A DNA stretch of 14,412 bases from an uncultured Pseudomonadota bacterium. Lineage in GTDB: Bacteria > Bdellovibrionota_B > Oligoflexia > Oligoflexales > CAILAO01. This document shows, one piece after another, positions 1 to 8,145 of the stretch (position 1 is its first letter; every line of letters begins with the position of its first letter). The notes under the pieces were generated by a model, which had not been told where the DNA came from, did not search any database, and was given only the letters and a program-made list of their open reading frames with translations. A program made the translations under genes and the position numbers. The stretch spans positions 1 to 14,412 of the forward strand of contig CAILAO010000522.1 in the NCBI GenBank assembly GCA_903832105.1. The letters are read 5' to 3'.

Positions 1-7
1 AGTTTAA

Positions 8-14
8 AGAGGAG
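8..14 (+). promoter_or_regulatory. ribosome binding site of the beta-propeller lipoprotein gene
   Basis: AGAGGAG lies 6 bases before the ATG at 21. It is a near-consensus Shine-Dalgarno sequence and fixes the start of the first gene. The promoter lies outside the window. Confidence 0.75.
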
Positions 15-20
15 AAAAAA

Positions 21-2210
21 ATGAAGACTTTTCTCAGAATCATTGTGAGTCTATTCGCAATGTCACTCATTTTTTCTTGCAGTTTAATCGCAAAAAAGAA
101 GGACAAAAACTCAGCGAAAGATAACACCGAGATTAAAAAACCAGGAGGCGATGACCCGGTAGAAACACCTGAAACCCCCATGCAACTTACTGGGTTGCTC
201 CATCGCTTTCAGAGTTGCGATGATGTTAAAAGATATTTTGAAGAGCAAATTATTGCACAAATGAGACGTGAACTTGACGACCGGATTGCCTGCATTCAGG
301 AAACCGATCAGTGCTACGGAGAGGTCGTTATGGATTCTGCAGCGCCTGGAGGGACTGTATCTGCTGAGAAATCAAATTCCGCAGAACCCGCGGATTTTAC
401 GACGACTAATAATCAAGTTACTGGTGTTGAAGAGTCAGATTTCGTAAAAAATACGGGAACAAATATCTTCCAAATAGCTGCTGGTAAGCTCCAAGTTCTA
501 AAAAGCTGGCCAGCAAGCGAAATGTCGCTTCTTTCGACAGTTGAGTTTGAGGGGCGACCATTTCAAATGCTTTTAACAGAAAATCAAAAACTCGTGGTGC
601 TAACAACCCCCAAGATCAACTGGGAAACCGAGCAACCAAGCATTGGCGTTGAGGCTAAAGTGGGCTACATCGGTTCAGATTATAGACCCGAATACGACTA
701 TGAGGCTGTAGAAGTAGTCATTGTAGATGTGGCGAGTCCGACAACTCCGAAAATTCAATCTAAATTCCTTCTTAAAGGTTCTTTTATCAGTGCGCGTCGT
801 ATTGCAAACTCGGTTCGCATCATTCTTAATAGCTACTTAAGTTACTATAACCTGTTTAATGAAGGTGATGAAGATATGTACTTGCCCTCCTATGAAAATA
901 ATATATCAAAAGAAGAGCAAATTATTAGACTAAAAGCGCTCCATGAGAAGCGCGTTGCAAAGATCAAGGCCCAACCTCTGTCATACTGGCTCAGTTCGGA
1001 TTCGTTCTTTAAAATCAGTTCTGATAATTCCAAAAAGCCGGTTTTAGACACGACGCAGTGCTCAAATATTTTTGCTCCCTCGATCCCGACAGAGTTAGGC
1101 TTGACAAGAGTTGATACGCTTAACCTCGATACCGACAACGTAACTGAAACTGTGTTAGTTTCCTACATCCAAGAAGTCTACGCCTCCAAAGAAGCCTTAT
1201 ATTTAAGTACCCCACGCTGGTGGTGGCAAAACGAAGAAAAGTCTACGGACGAAACATATATCCATAAATTTGATCTCACTAATGCTGAGAAAGCCGACTA
1301 TTTAGCAACAGGAATTATTGAAGGCCGTCTTATCAATCAGTTTGCAATGGACGAGTTCAATGGAGATCTTCGTTTAGCAGCGACAGTAACGAAAATAAAT
1401 CAAGATATCCCTGAAATATGGACTAGTCAGAGCACGGTCAATCGCGTCGTAGTTTTAAGTCAGAAAAATGACACTCTCGAAATCATTGGCCAAACGCAAG
1501 ATTTAGCTCCTAATGAATCGATTCAAAGCGTTCGCTTTGACGGTGCGCGAGGATACGTCGTCACTTTTAGGCGCGTTGATCCGCTGTTCTCCGTCGATCT
1601 TGCCGATCCAAAGAACCCCAAGGTGGTTGGTGAGCTAAAAATCCCAGGCTTCTCGGAATATATGCAAAAAATCGACGACAATCACCTTCTCGCTATCGGT
1701 CGGGACGCTGATCCTGTGACGGGAAGAACGAAGGGTTTAAAACTTTCTATTTTCAATGTTGCTGATTTAACCGCACCAAAAGAAGTCAAGACGTTACTTA
1801 TTGAAGAAGGTTTCTGGTCTGACGCTTCGTGGGACCATAAAGCATTTACGTACTTTCCGGCGAAGAAACTGCTTGGTATTCCAGCTTCTGGATATCATGA
1901 AGTCGGTAGCTCTTCTACGCATTGGTGGGATGAATATCGCAGTACTCTTCTCGTTTTCAAAATCGACGTTCAGGAAGGCATCACTAAAGTAGCAGACATC
2001 GACATGACTGATATTTATGTCGGCGCGGAGCGAGAATATAGCTGGTGGTCGACTTCGGCTCGGGTCTCCCGAAGTATTTTTGCTGACGACTTTGTCTACG
2101 CCATCAGCAATTTAGGGATACGGACCATCGACGTTAGATCCCCAACAGTACCACTTTCCACGGTACGGTATGAGTGCGATGATCAATGCTATTCTTGGTG
2201 GTACTATTAA
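21..2210 (+). CDS. secreted lipoprotein with C-terminal beta-propeller domain
   Basis: The 729-residue protein starts with a lipoprotein signal peptide: two positive charges, a hydrophobic core, then a lipobox LIFSC with Cys20 as the lipidated residue. A Lys/Asp-rich linker follows, to about residue 50. The rest resembles the family of large secreted proteins with a beta-propeller distantly related to WD40 (COG4880 / Beta_propel type). Recurrent blade-like strands are seen, for example 'VEVVIVDVASPTTPKIQSKF', 'FSVDLADPKNPKVVGELKI' and 'LSIFNVADLTAPKEVKTL', each with the D-x-x-x-P-x-x-P/xK turn of this family. The C-terminus is rich in Trp and ends with a CxxxC-like pair and WWYY. The length is normal for the family and no break is seen. 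It is probably anchored to the outer or inner membrane facing the periplasm; its ligand is unknown. The family call comes from recognition, not a search. No terminator is evident after the stop. Confidence 0.85.
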   Translation: MKTFLRIIVSLFAMSLIFSCSLIAKKKDKNSAKDNTEIKKPGGDDPVETPETPMQLTGLLHRFQSCDDVKRYFEEQIIAQMRRELDDRIACIQETDQCYGEVVMDSAAPGGTVSAEKSNSAEPADFTTTNNQVTGVEESDFVKNTGTNIFQIAAGKLQVLKSWPASEMSLLSTVEFEGRPFQMLLTENQKLVVLTTPKINWETEQPSIGVEAKVGYIGSDYRPEYDYEAVEVVIVDVASPTTPKIQSKFLLKGSFISARRIANSVRIILNSYLSYYNLFNEGDEDMYLPSYENNISKEEQIIRLKALHEKRVAKIKAQPLSYWLSSDSFFKISSDNSKKPVLDTTQCSNIFAPSIPTELGLTRVDTLNLDTDNVTETVLVSYIQEVYASKEALYLSTPRWWWQNEEKSTDETYIHKFDLTNAEKADYLATGIIEGRLINQFAMDEFNGDLRLAATVTKINQDIPEIWTSQSTVNRVVVLSQKNDTLEIIGQTQDLAPNESIQSVRFDGARGYVVTFRRVDPLFSVDLADPKNPKVVGELKIPGFSEYMQKIDDNHLLAIGRDADPVTGRTKGLKLSIFNVADLTAPKEVKTLLIEEGFWSDASWDHKAFTYFPAKKLLGIPASGYHEVGSSSTHWWDEYRSTLLVFKIDVQEGITKVADIDMTDIYVGAEREYSWWSTSARVSRSIFADDFVYAISNLGIRTIDVRSPTVPLSTVRYECDDQCYSWWYY

Positions 2211-2238
2211 AAGCTTAACCACAGAATCAAATGCTACA

Positions 2239-2415
2239 TCAAAATCCGGCGCATCTTTTATATAGCCCGCAGCATTTCTCCAGCCTTTTCTGATTAAGGT
2301 ACGAACGTATCGCAGCCTTGAGGCGCTCAACATTCTTCTTCTTTGCTTTGACCTTTTTGCCAATTCGGTCAAAGCATCTCGTCAGATACTCATCCTGATC
2401 CTTGGTGTGGAGCAC
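2239..2415 (-). other. possible small basic reading frame or gene remnant downstream of the methyltransferase
   Basis: In the 248-base gap between two real genes, one minus-strand frame stays open. From a GTG at 2415 it would give about 58 residues, very rich in Lys and Arg, with a plausible amphipathic helix (DEYLTRCFDRIGKK, then VERLKAAIRSYL). There is no Shine-Dalgarno sequence before the GTG, and the frame continues upstream into the methyltransferase gene in another phase. It may be the tail of a decayed gene or chance. No family is recognised. Confidence 0.15.
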
Positions 2416-2458
2416 AATTACTACACTATGAGGTTCAGCTATTGTCAAAGAATTATTT

Positions 2459-3307
2459 TCAAATTCGTTTATTTGCCACAAGCGCCACTGTTTCATAGTA
2501 AACCTTGAAAGCAGTAGAACGGTTTTCGATATACTCTTTAACGCCTCGAAACAATCCCTCCTTCTTATCCAACAGAATATGATCCGAATAAGTTGAAAGC
2601 AGGGCCACATAGTCGTCACCAGAGAATTCGCGTTCCCAATTATGGTTGAAACGCCTGAAGTCTTTAAACCTCCGTGTTGTGCTAAAATACTCAAGTTGAT
2701 CAGAGAGAGCAATCTCTGTGGTCGAGCGGCGGTCTCTGCCACTTGAAGTTAAAGATGGTGCCAACTTTAGGTAAATCTGATCCAATTCGGTCCTTGTATG
2801 CTCGTCAAAACTGGGAATATTTGAAAGAATTAGGAATACGCCGTCATCTTGTAAGCATTGCCAGACTTTCTCGTATCCGATTTTTGGATCTACCCAGTGA
2901 AAGGCTGTTGCAGAGAAAACAAGATCAAACGCGGCTTGCGGAATAAAGTGCTCGAAGGATATCAACTCGAAAGTCGTATCAGGGTCGGTTGCACAAATTT
3001 TAGCGCATTCGAGAAGATCATCCGCAATGTCGATGGCATGGATTTTAAATCCTAGGTCTTCAAAAGTTCTAGTCGCAATCCCGGTACCGCAACCAATTTC
3101 AAGGGCATGACTTCTTGCCGTTAGATTACATTCCAAACAGATCCGTTTCACAAGTTCAACGGGGTAACCAGATCTTATCTTGTTGTAAGTTTTGGCTGTG
3201 CCTTTAAAAGCTGTTTTCTTATTTCGATCTATTGATTGAGTTAATGACGTCACGTGGAACTCCAGTATCATTTGTTTTGTAAGAATTTTTGCCCTTGAAA
3301 GTGTCAT
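2459..3307 (-). CDS. class I SAM-dependent methyltransferase
   Basis: The 282-residue protein shows the Rossmann-type methyltransferase fold. Motif I is LEIGCGTGIATRTF at about residues 89-102, followed by the acidic end of beta 2 (IHAIDIADDLLECA) and the motif IV/post region AAFDLVFSATAFHWVDP. The FSATAFHWVDP block is typical of the Methyltransf_11 / UbiE-like group acting on small molecules. The substrate cannot be read from sequence. The N-terminus is unsure: family members usually begin near the segment KTAFKGTAKTYNKIRSGYP, so the first 12 to 30 residues may not be translated. The ATG at 3307 has no clear Shine-Dalgarno sequence, and a second ATG (MILEF) lies 12 codons in. A TTGACA hexamer lies about 20 bases upstream of 3307, which could fit a promoter for the later start. 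The gene is single and on the strand opposite to its neighbours. Confidence 0.88.
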   Translation of the reverse strand: MTLSRAKILTKQMILEFHVTSLTQSIDRNKKTAFKGTAKTYNKIRSGYPVELVKRICLECNLTARSHALEIGCGTGIATRTFEDLGFKIHAIDIADDLLECAKICATDPDTTFELISFEHFIPQAAFDLVFSATAFHWVDPKIGYEKVWQCLQDDGVFLILSNIPSFDEHTRTELDQIYLKLAPSLTSSGRDRRSTTEIALSDQLEYFSTTRRFKDFRRFNHNWEREFSGDDYVALLSTYSDHILLDKKEGLFRGVKEYIENRSTAFKVYYETVALVANKRI

Positions 3308-3433
3308 TTTCCGAGGGAAGCGGCAGTGTCAATGATAACATCTTTTACCTTTTTTTTTATTAACAAGCACCTGATTTTCGTTTATTTTCAAAGCATATAT
3401 GTTCCAAACTGGAGAAATTGTGCCAATGCATAA

Positions 3434-3850
3434 ACCAAGTATTGGTATAACGACGTTAAAGATCCAGGAGAGAAAGAAAAGAAGATCGAGGAAATGTTTG
3501 GTGCATACCAAGACATAATGAAGAATCCTGATGCAACTGATAAATTCTTTCAAGGTCATGCCTACAAACGATGCGCATCTTTTTTCAAAAATGAACCCGA
3601 TAAGCTATTTCTCAAAGTTGATATTCCAGTCTTTGTGGCTCACGGAACTAGTGATCAATCGGTGCCCATTGAAAGCATTGACTACCTTCAATCCCAACTG
3701 ATCCTTAATAGCAAAACAAACGTAACGATAAAACGATATGCTGGTCTTGATCATAGTTTTTGCGATTTAATTGATCCAAAATGTCCAGATACGTCTTATC
3801 ATCAACCCGAGGTAATGAACGATTTCCTTAAATGGCTTGAGAAGAACTAG
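3434..3850 (+). pseudogene. 5'-truncated alpha/beta hydrolase remnant
   Basis: The frame that is open from about 3434 encodes only the C-terminal half of an alpha/beta hydrolase of the large serine aminopeptidase/monoacylglycerol lipase-like group. It keeps the catalytic Asp in VAHGTSDQSVP and the catalytic His in GLDHSF, but the half with the oxyanion HG motif and the GxSxG nucleophile is missing. Hydrolase-like sequence (YWYNDVKDPGEKEKKIEEMF) extends upstream of the first ATG at 3494, back to a stop codon at 3431. The reading frame was therefore once longer and lost its 5' part, and the ATG at 3494 is probably not a native start. No Shine-Dalgarno sequence precedes 3494. The remnant ends 7 bases before the next gene, with which it may share a transcript. 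If translated from 3494 it would be 118 residues and catalytically dead. An alternative is a natural short hydrolase-like protein, which is unlikely without the nucleophile. Confidence 0.7.
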
Positions 3851-3857
3851 GAAGAGC

Positions 3858-4763
3858 ATGGAAAAAAAACTCATCACTGATCTCCACGAGATCGTATGGA
3901 AAGGCAAGCAAAACCGCAAGATAGGCAGAATCGCAGAAATTCTCAAAATGCTATTCATTATTATTGCTGCCACCGGTTGCACGAAAAGCAGACTTGAATT
4001 CGATTCGTTTACGCCAACCTCTTCGTCATTTGTCTACAACAATAGTGATGCCAAAAAGTTGAACGAACTATATGAATTGGTTCAACCTGAAAAGTTATTT
4101 GATCAAACCGACTCGGAATACCTTAAAATAATGAAAGTAAGTCATTTCGTTTACAGCTTTTCAGAGTATGATGGCAAAGATAACCTTTCCGCGTCCGATC
4201 CAATATCTCTTTTTCACGAAGCCAAAAAAGGAAAAACCTTCAGATGCGTAGAATATTCTGTCCTAATAGCCGGCATTTTACAGTCTATCGGGTTTTATGC
4301 AAGGGTGGTCGGCTTGAAAATGAAGGACGCGGATATAAAAGAAAGCGACTATGGTGCAGGTCATGTTGTTGCCGAGGTTTTCCTACCCAAGTATCAAAAA
4401 TGGGTGATGATCGACGGGCAATGGGATGCAGTGATTGAATACGATGGTAGGCCTTTGAATGCTGTGGAAGTGCTACAAAAAATCCAGAATGGGAAGGACG
4501 TCAAGATCGTCGGAATATCTTGGAAATCAAAATTGTTTTTCCAGAGGCTTTACTACAAGCATTGGCTAAAGAGGTATCTTTATTATTTCGATACTTCAAC
4601 GAGCAATGATCTTTTTTCTAAGGAGAAGAAAACCGATGACTCGACGATAATGCTCCACGCAAAAGACGCGAAAAAGATCTCGTCGTTTCAGACATCAATC
4701 GAACTGTCGATTGGCAAGTATACGACAAATGTCCAAGAGTTTTATCCGAAGATGCCCGATTAA
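3858..4763 (+). CDS. transglutaminase-like domain lipoprotein
   Basis: I start the protein at the ATG at 3858 (301 residues), because AGGAAG lies just upstream. An ATG seven codons earlier (3837) overlaps the hydrolase remnant and has no such site. The N-terminus has about 30 charged residues, then a hydrophobic run (MLFIIIAATGC) ending in a lipobox with Cys41. This points to a membrane-anchored protein facing the periplasm. The start could also be the internal ATG at 3948, which would give a classic short signal peptide, though one with little positive charge. The core shows a transglutaminase-like papain fold: Cys130 in FRCVEYS, His169 in GAGHVVAEVF and Asp186 in KWVMIDGQW, in the correct order and spacing for a catalytic triad. 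Family members are cysteine proteases, peptidases or amidases acting on peptides or cell wall. The target here is unknown. The gene is followed after 32 bases by the GNAT gene. Confidence 0.8.
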   Translation: MEKKLITDLHEIVWKGKQNRKIGRIAEILKMLFIIIAATGCTKSRLEFDSFTPTSSSFVYNNSDAKKLNELYELVQPEKLFDQTDSEYLKIMKVSHFVYSFSEYDGKDNLSASDPISLFHEAKKGKTFRCVEYSVLIAGILQSIGFYARVVGLKMKDADIKESDYGAGHVVAEVFLPKYQKWVMIDGQWDAVIEYDGRPLNAVEVLQKIQNGKDVKIVGISWKSKLFFQRLYYKHWLKRYLYYFDTSTSNDLFSKEKKTDDSTIMLHAKDAKKISSFQTSIELSIGKYTTNVQEFYPKMPD

Positions 4764-4795
4764 GCAGATAATCAAACAGCAAAGGAAACAAATAA

Positions 4796-5233
4796 TTGAA
4801 TATCACTAGACGATCAGCAAAAAAGGGCGATATTGAGTTTGCAAGAAAGACTCACCACGCTGCCTTTAAAGATATTGTAATAAGGCAGTTCGGTAAATGG
4901 GACGAAGAACTACAAAACAAGTTTTTCAAGAATGACATCGCCTCTGATGATTTCGATATTATCCTGTTTGACGGAATTCCTTGTGGATATGCCTGTGTCG
5001 AGATCTCTGGTGAATTTGTTCATATTAAGGAGTTGGTAATTTCACCTGAGTTTCAGGGAAAAGGAATTGGTTCTTTGCTACTAAAATCTGCAATTGAAAC
5101 GGCAAAGACCAAAAATATTCCAGTTAAGATAGAAGTTCTGAAGCAGAATCAGGCAAAAGAACTGTATTCCCGCTTCGGTTTTAGGAAGTACGACGAGACG
5201 GAAACTCATATTTTGATGATTTACCGTCAATAG
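4796..5233 (+). CDS. GNAT family N-acetyltransferase
   Basis: The 145-residue protein has the GNAT layout. Strand beta 4 (HIKELVISPEFQ) is followed by the acetyl-CoA pyrophosphate loop QGKGIG at residues 87-92 (Q/R-x-x-G-x-G/A), a long helix, and the C-terminal motif B region with YSRFGF at 124-129. The length is normal for a single-domain GNAT. The start is TTG, supported by AAGGA at 4782-4786 with a 9-base spacer; no ATG fits the N-terminal beta strand (NITRRSAKKGDI). The enzyme would transfer an acetyl group from acetyl-CoA to an amine, and the acceptor cannot be named. It probably forms one transcript with the transglutaminase-like gene upstream. Confidence 0.88.
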   Translation: MNITRRSAKKGDIEFARKTHHAAFKDIVIRQFGKWDEELQNKFFKNDIASDDFDIILFDGIPCGYACVEISGEFVHIKELVISPEFQGKGIGSLLLKSAIETAKTKNIPVKIEVLKQNQAKELYSRFGFRKYDETETHILMIYRQ

Positions 5234-5301
5234 AGGAAATAAAGCCGAAATGAACAATATTTTCTCTTGTCTATCACACGGCTCAGGCTTTACGAGCTAT
5301 A

Positions 5302-5319
5302 AGACGCTTGTAAGCGTCT
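5302..5319. repeat. perfect 8-bp inverted repeat between convergent genes
   Basis: AGACGCTT and AAGCGTCT are separated by two bases (GT), in the 134-base gap between the convergent GNAT genes. There is no T-run on either side, so it is not a classical Rho-independent terminator. It may act as a protein-binding dyad or as a Rho-assisted 3' end for the plus-strand pair. The function is not known. Confidence 0.5.
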
Positions 5320-5340
5320 AGGCCGAACACTAATACAGTT

Positions 5341-5373
5341 AAAAAAAACGGTTGCTGGCTAAAGAGTTTAGCC
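5341..5373 (-). terminator. candidate Rho-independent terminator of the long minus-strand gene cluster
   Basis: Read on the minus strand, GGCTAAA-CTC-TTTAGCC makes a perfect 7-bp stem with a 3-base loop. After 8 further bases comes a run of eight T (A8 at 5341-5348 on the plus strand). The stem overlaps the stop codon of the last minus-strand gene. The 8-base gap between stem and T-run and the modest GC of the stem make it weaker than consensus. Its place, right at the end of the eleven-gene cluster, supports the call. Confidence 0.5.
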
Positions 5374-6186
5374 TCTATAGTTTTTGTCCCACCAAAAGGC
5401 AGAATACTCTTTTGCAACCGGAGAAAAACCGACTGATTCATAGATTTTTGCGGCATGATAATCCTCATCAGCCACCATTACTAATTCCTCGATGCCCATA
5501 TGATTCAATGCATATATGGAGCTTTCATACACCAACGTTCCACAGACCCCTTGCCGGCGAAAGTCTGGGTGCGTCTCCACAGATTGAAAACGCCCCAGAT
5601 GCCCTTCACGATAAACCCCCAGATCCCCCACCAATCTATTTCCCAGGAATGCTCCAAACCATAAGCCTAAACCTTTCTCTGTCATTGTGCGATAACGAGC
5701 CATCTGCCGTTCCTTGAACGTCCGATAGGATGTCTCCTCAAATTCAGACGATTTTGACAAGATCTGCATCTCGGTAACTTCGTGCCACTCGCCTCTGCCT
5801 ATCGGACGCACTTTGATTTCGTGATTATATTTACGTGGTGTTTGAACAGCATTAGCTTTTAATACGACTGAAAAATCAACCTTGAAACCGGCCGCTTTAA
5901 GTTCTTTGATTTCTCCTGCGCCAATTGACGGATCATCCCATAAAAACGTAAAGTGTTTGATGTCAGCGTTTTCTCCGAATTCTCTTTGAAAAACAGCCTT
6001 CCATTCATCGAGACATCCGTTTCTGGGGGCATCAAAAAAAAGTATCAAATTTCCAAACATGTATCCCGGATTTGACGGCGTTTTCACGACTAGGTAATCA
6101 CCACGATCAACAATTATTCCGTCAAAACGATGAAAAATCATTTCAGTTCGGAAGCCAAGAGATAGGTTGTGTATGTTTTTCTTCAC
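5368..6186 (-). CDS. GNAT family N-acetyltransferase (long form)
   Basis: The 272-residue protein has a typical GNAT domain in its C-terminal half (about 122-265). Strand FQSVETHPDFR leads into the acetyl-CoA loop RQGVCG at 211-216, followed by the motif B end IYESVGFSPV. The N-terminal 120 residues look like a degenerate second GNAT-like half or a substrate-binding domain; they have no pyrophosphate loop. The start is GTG at 6186. The site GAGGA that serves it lies inside the last codons of the upstream epimerase gene, 9 bases before the GTG. This implies coupled translation and membership of the same transcript (5-base gap). It is the last gene of the cluster, followed at once by the terminator candidate. 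The acceptor is unknown. Confidence 0.87.
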   Translation of the reverse strand: MKKNIHNLSLGFRTEMIFHRFDGIIVDRGDYLVVKTPSNPGYMFGNLILFFDAPRNGCLDEWKAVFQREFGENADIKHFTFLWDDPSIGAGEIKELKAAGFKVDFSVVLKANAVQTPRKYNHEIKVRPIGRGEWHEVTEMQILSKSSEFEETSYRTFKERQMARYRTMTEKGLGLWFGAFLGNRLVGDLGVYREGHLGRFQSVETHPDFRRQGVCGTLVYESSIYALNHMGIEELVMVADEDYHAAKIYESVGFSPVAKEYSAFWWDKNYRG

Positions 6187-6191
6187 GTTTT

Positions 6192-7049
6192 TTAATCCTC
6201 GATCTTAAGCTTATATATTTCAAATTCTGGAGTCCCGATCACAGATCGAACAGTGTCAAGAACACTCTTCTTAAAAGAGCCATCGAAAGCAGTTATCCGC
6301 CGTGGAGTAACCACCAGGTTAAATGGCTTCTTTTCTCCGTCGATAATTTGGGTTGAATTGTAGCCAAACCCAATAGCTAATTTCCGGAGGAAATCGATGT
6401 GCTCTAGGTAATCAACGGGTCCTAGATGAAAAGTGCCTTGCCCTTGCCTCAAAAGCACACACGCGATCATTTCACCCAAATCTGTAACCGCTATTTGATT
6501 TTGAAAAACGCCGACTGTAGCAACCACTTGACCTTTATCCTTTAATTCTCGCAAAAATGTCTCTGTCCGTCTTTCTCCATAAGGAGACCAACCATGGACA
6601 GCGGAAAAGCGCAATATGCTAAATCTTTTACTCGATTCTCTCAATTCCATCTCACACTTCGCTTTATATTTTCCGTAGTCTGTCTGTGCGTTTGGTAGTT
6701 CTTCCTCGTCATGAAAATTAAGATAATTTGCATCGACCGCGTTCGCTGAAGAAGCGAATGAATAATACCCGTCATTAGTGTTAGAGAAGTTTATGAAATA
6801 CTGATGTAAAGCAAAAGCCTCTTCATCTTCACCACGCGCAAGGTTAATAATCGCGGTTGGGCGAAAATCATCGGTGAAACGTTTTACATCATCGAAGTTC
6901 TTACTAGAAAGACATTTGATCTTGGTTTTTAGAATAGGTATCGTGTTCCTATACAGACCAACGACTTCGGTTGACGGGCGAGTCTTTGATAAAGCTGAAA
7001 CGAGGTAGTATCCAATCCAGCTTGAAACACCATGAATTATTAGCCGCAT
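6192..7049 (-). CDS. NAD(P)-dependent epimerase/reductase (extended SDR, RmlD-like)
   Basis: The 285-residue protein begins with a Rossmann beta-alpha-beta unit carrying a nucleotide loop GVSSWIG at residues 7-13, a variant of GxxGxxG. It has the extended-SDR active site YGKYK (Tyr125, Lys129) preceded by a Ser-rich strand (YYSFASSANAV, about 95-105). The later segment RFSAVHGWSPYGERRTETFL also fits sugar-nucleotide reductases and epimerases such as dTDP-4-dehydrorhamnose reductase. The size is normal for RmlD-like enzymes. The first glycine-rich loop has Ser where the second Gly is usual. The start ATG has GGAGG 5 bases upstream, sitting 10 bases after the stop of the DJ-1/kinase gene, so co-translation is likely. 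Sugar-nucleotide substrate specificity is an inference only. Confidence 0.82.
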   Translation of the reverse strand: MRLIIHGVSSWIGYYLVSALSKTRPSTEVVGLYRNTIPILKTKIKCLSSKNFDDVKRFTDDFRPTAIINLARGEDEEAFALHQYFINFSNTNDGYYSFASSANAVDANYLNFHDEEELPNAQTDYGKYKAKCEMELRESSKRFSILRFSAVHGWSPYGERRTETFLRELKDKGQVVATVGVFQNQIAVTDLGEMIACVLLRQGQGTFHLGPVDYLEHIDFLRKLAIGFGYNSTQIIDGEKKPFNLVVTPRRITAFDGSFKKSVLDTVRSVIGTPEFEIYKLKIED

Positions 7050-7059
7050 TGAACCTCCA

Positions 7060-8145
7060 TCAGTAAACCTGTTCTGGCTTTATTTTGAGGTGTTCTTCAT
7101 CGGCAGCCAAAGGTTCAAAGCGAGCTTTAAGAGTCTCGAATGTTTCCTTGCTGATATATAATTCTTCTTCGCGTCTTTGAGAAGTTCGCTGTTCGACACG
7201 CGCAGCCATCACCTCCATTGAGCAATCGAGGTAATAGAGTCTCACTTTTGCCTTGGCAGACTCTCCCATCTTTCGTGCAAGATCTCTTGATTCACGAGAC
7301 CAAAATCCAAAATCGAGAATTACGTCGGTTCCCAAAGATAAAAGTTTCAATGCATACCGCCAAATTACTTTCTCGATATTGTCAGCATATTCCCTGAATC
7401 TATCCGCGGGAGGATCGTTACCGTATAGGGCAACCATCCACTCATCGTGGGTAAAACGTGCCGCATTCTTCTCTTGCTCCAATCTCTTTGCAAAAGTGGT
7501 TTTTCCTGATCCGCAAAATCCATACACGAGATGAAGCGTTCCATGTCTATCAACGTTTGCCGCTTTTGACTTTTGATTGCTTTCCGGACGACTTTGCTCG
7601 GAAAATGCCATCAGTTGCTCAGAGAAGGCTTCATACGCCCATGGTTTTGCCGTTATGATATTGCCATCAATTACTACGTCGTCATCAACATAAATTGAAG
7701 ACGGCATAACATTTTTTGCGAAGTCGATAAGCTCTTTGAATTCTGGACCACAAGCATATTTCGATACCGCCATATGTGTGCATTTTCGCTTATTTAGAAG
7801 ACCAGCTTGGCCAAGTAACAGCGCACCGCTACAAATTCCACCAATGACTACGCTGTCTGAAGAAGACGCTAGATTTAGCAAATCGTTTAGATCTGACGAG
7901 CCAACCATAGAGCCAATATCTCCTCCGGGAACCAAAATATGACTAATATTAACAAGATTGGCGGCTTTAAATGAGCAATCAGCGTTGATCTCAAATCCTT
8001 CGGCCACTTTGACAGGCAAACCATTGGGACTAGCAATTATGACCTTGCAACTCGTTTCAAGCATAGAAACAGCCTTGCTGATCTCTTGAAACACACAACC
8101 TGGATAAAGCAGGATCAAGGCAATTCTTTTGTCGCTCTTATTCAT
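7060..8145 (-). CDS. DJ-1/PfpI domain fused to a P-loop (AAA_33-type) kinase domain
   Basis: This 361-residue protein carries two unrelated domains in one uninterrupted frame. Residues about 7-180 form a DJ-1/PfpI (class I glutamine amidotransferase-like) domain: Glu21 in the first loop, the nucleophile elbow IGGICSGALLLG with Cys105, and His124 in the CTHMAV strand. After a polar linker (about 183-201), residues about 204-361 form a P-loop kinase with Walker A GFCGSGKT at 209-216, an acidic strand VILDFG with Asp278, and an Arg-rich lid (VEQRTSQRREEEL). The second half resembles the AAA_33 predicted-kinase group, which is usually a stand-alone protein of about 160-180 residues, and is distantly akin to zeta-type kinases. 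DJ-1 proteins act on reactive carbonyls, as proteases, or as ligand sensors. The joint role here is unknown. No frameshift is needed, and the linker reads as a genuine fusion. Confidence 0.85.
   Translation of the reverse strand: MNKSDKRIALILLYPGCVFQEISKAVSMLETSCKVIIASPNGLPVKVAEGFEINADCSFKAANLVNISHILVPGGDIGSMVGSSDLNDLLNLASSSDSVVIGGICSGALLLGQAGLLNKRKCTHMAVSKYACGPEFKELIDFAKNVMPSSIYVDDDVVIDGNIITAKPWAYEAFSEQLMAFSEQSRPESNQKSKAANVDRHGTLHLVYGFCGSGKTTFAKRLEQEKNAARFTHDEWMVALYGNDPPADRFREYADNIEKVIWRYALKLLSLGTDVILDFGFWSRESRDLARKMGESAKAKVRLYYLDCSMEVMAARVEQRTSQRREEELYISKETFETLKARFEPLAADEEHLKIKPEQVY

Noticed and set aside
2239..2742. 167-residue minus-strand frame as a full gene
   Set aside because: Most of it overlaps the methyltransferase gene in another phase. 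Only the last 58 codons lie in free sequence and they lack a ribosome binding site.
5352..5717. 121-residue plus-strand open frame
   Set aside because: It lies inside the minus-strand GNAT gene, is Pro/His-rich without family features, and is the usual shadow of a real gene in the opposite strand.
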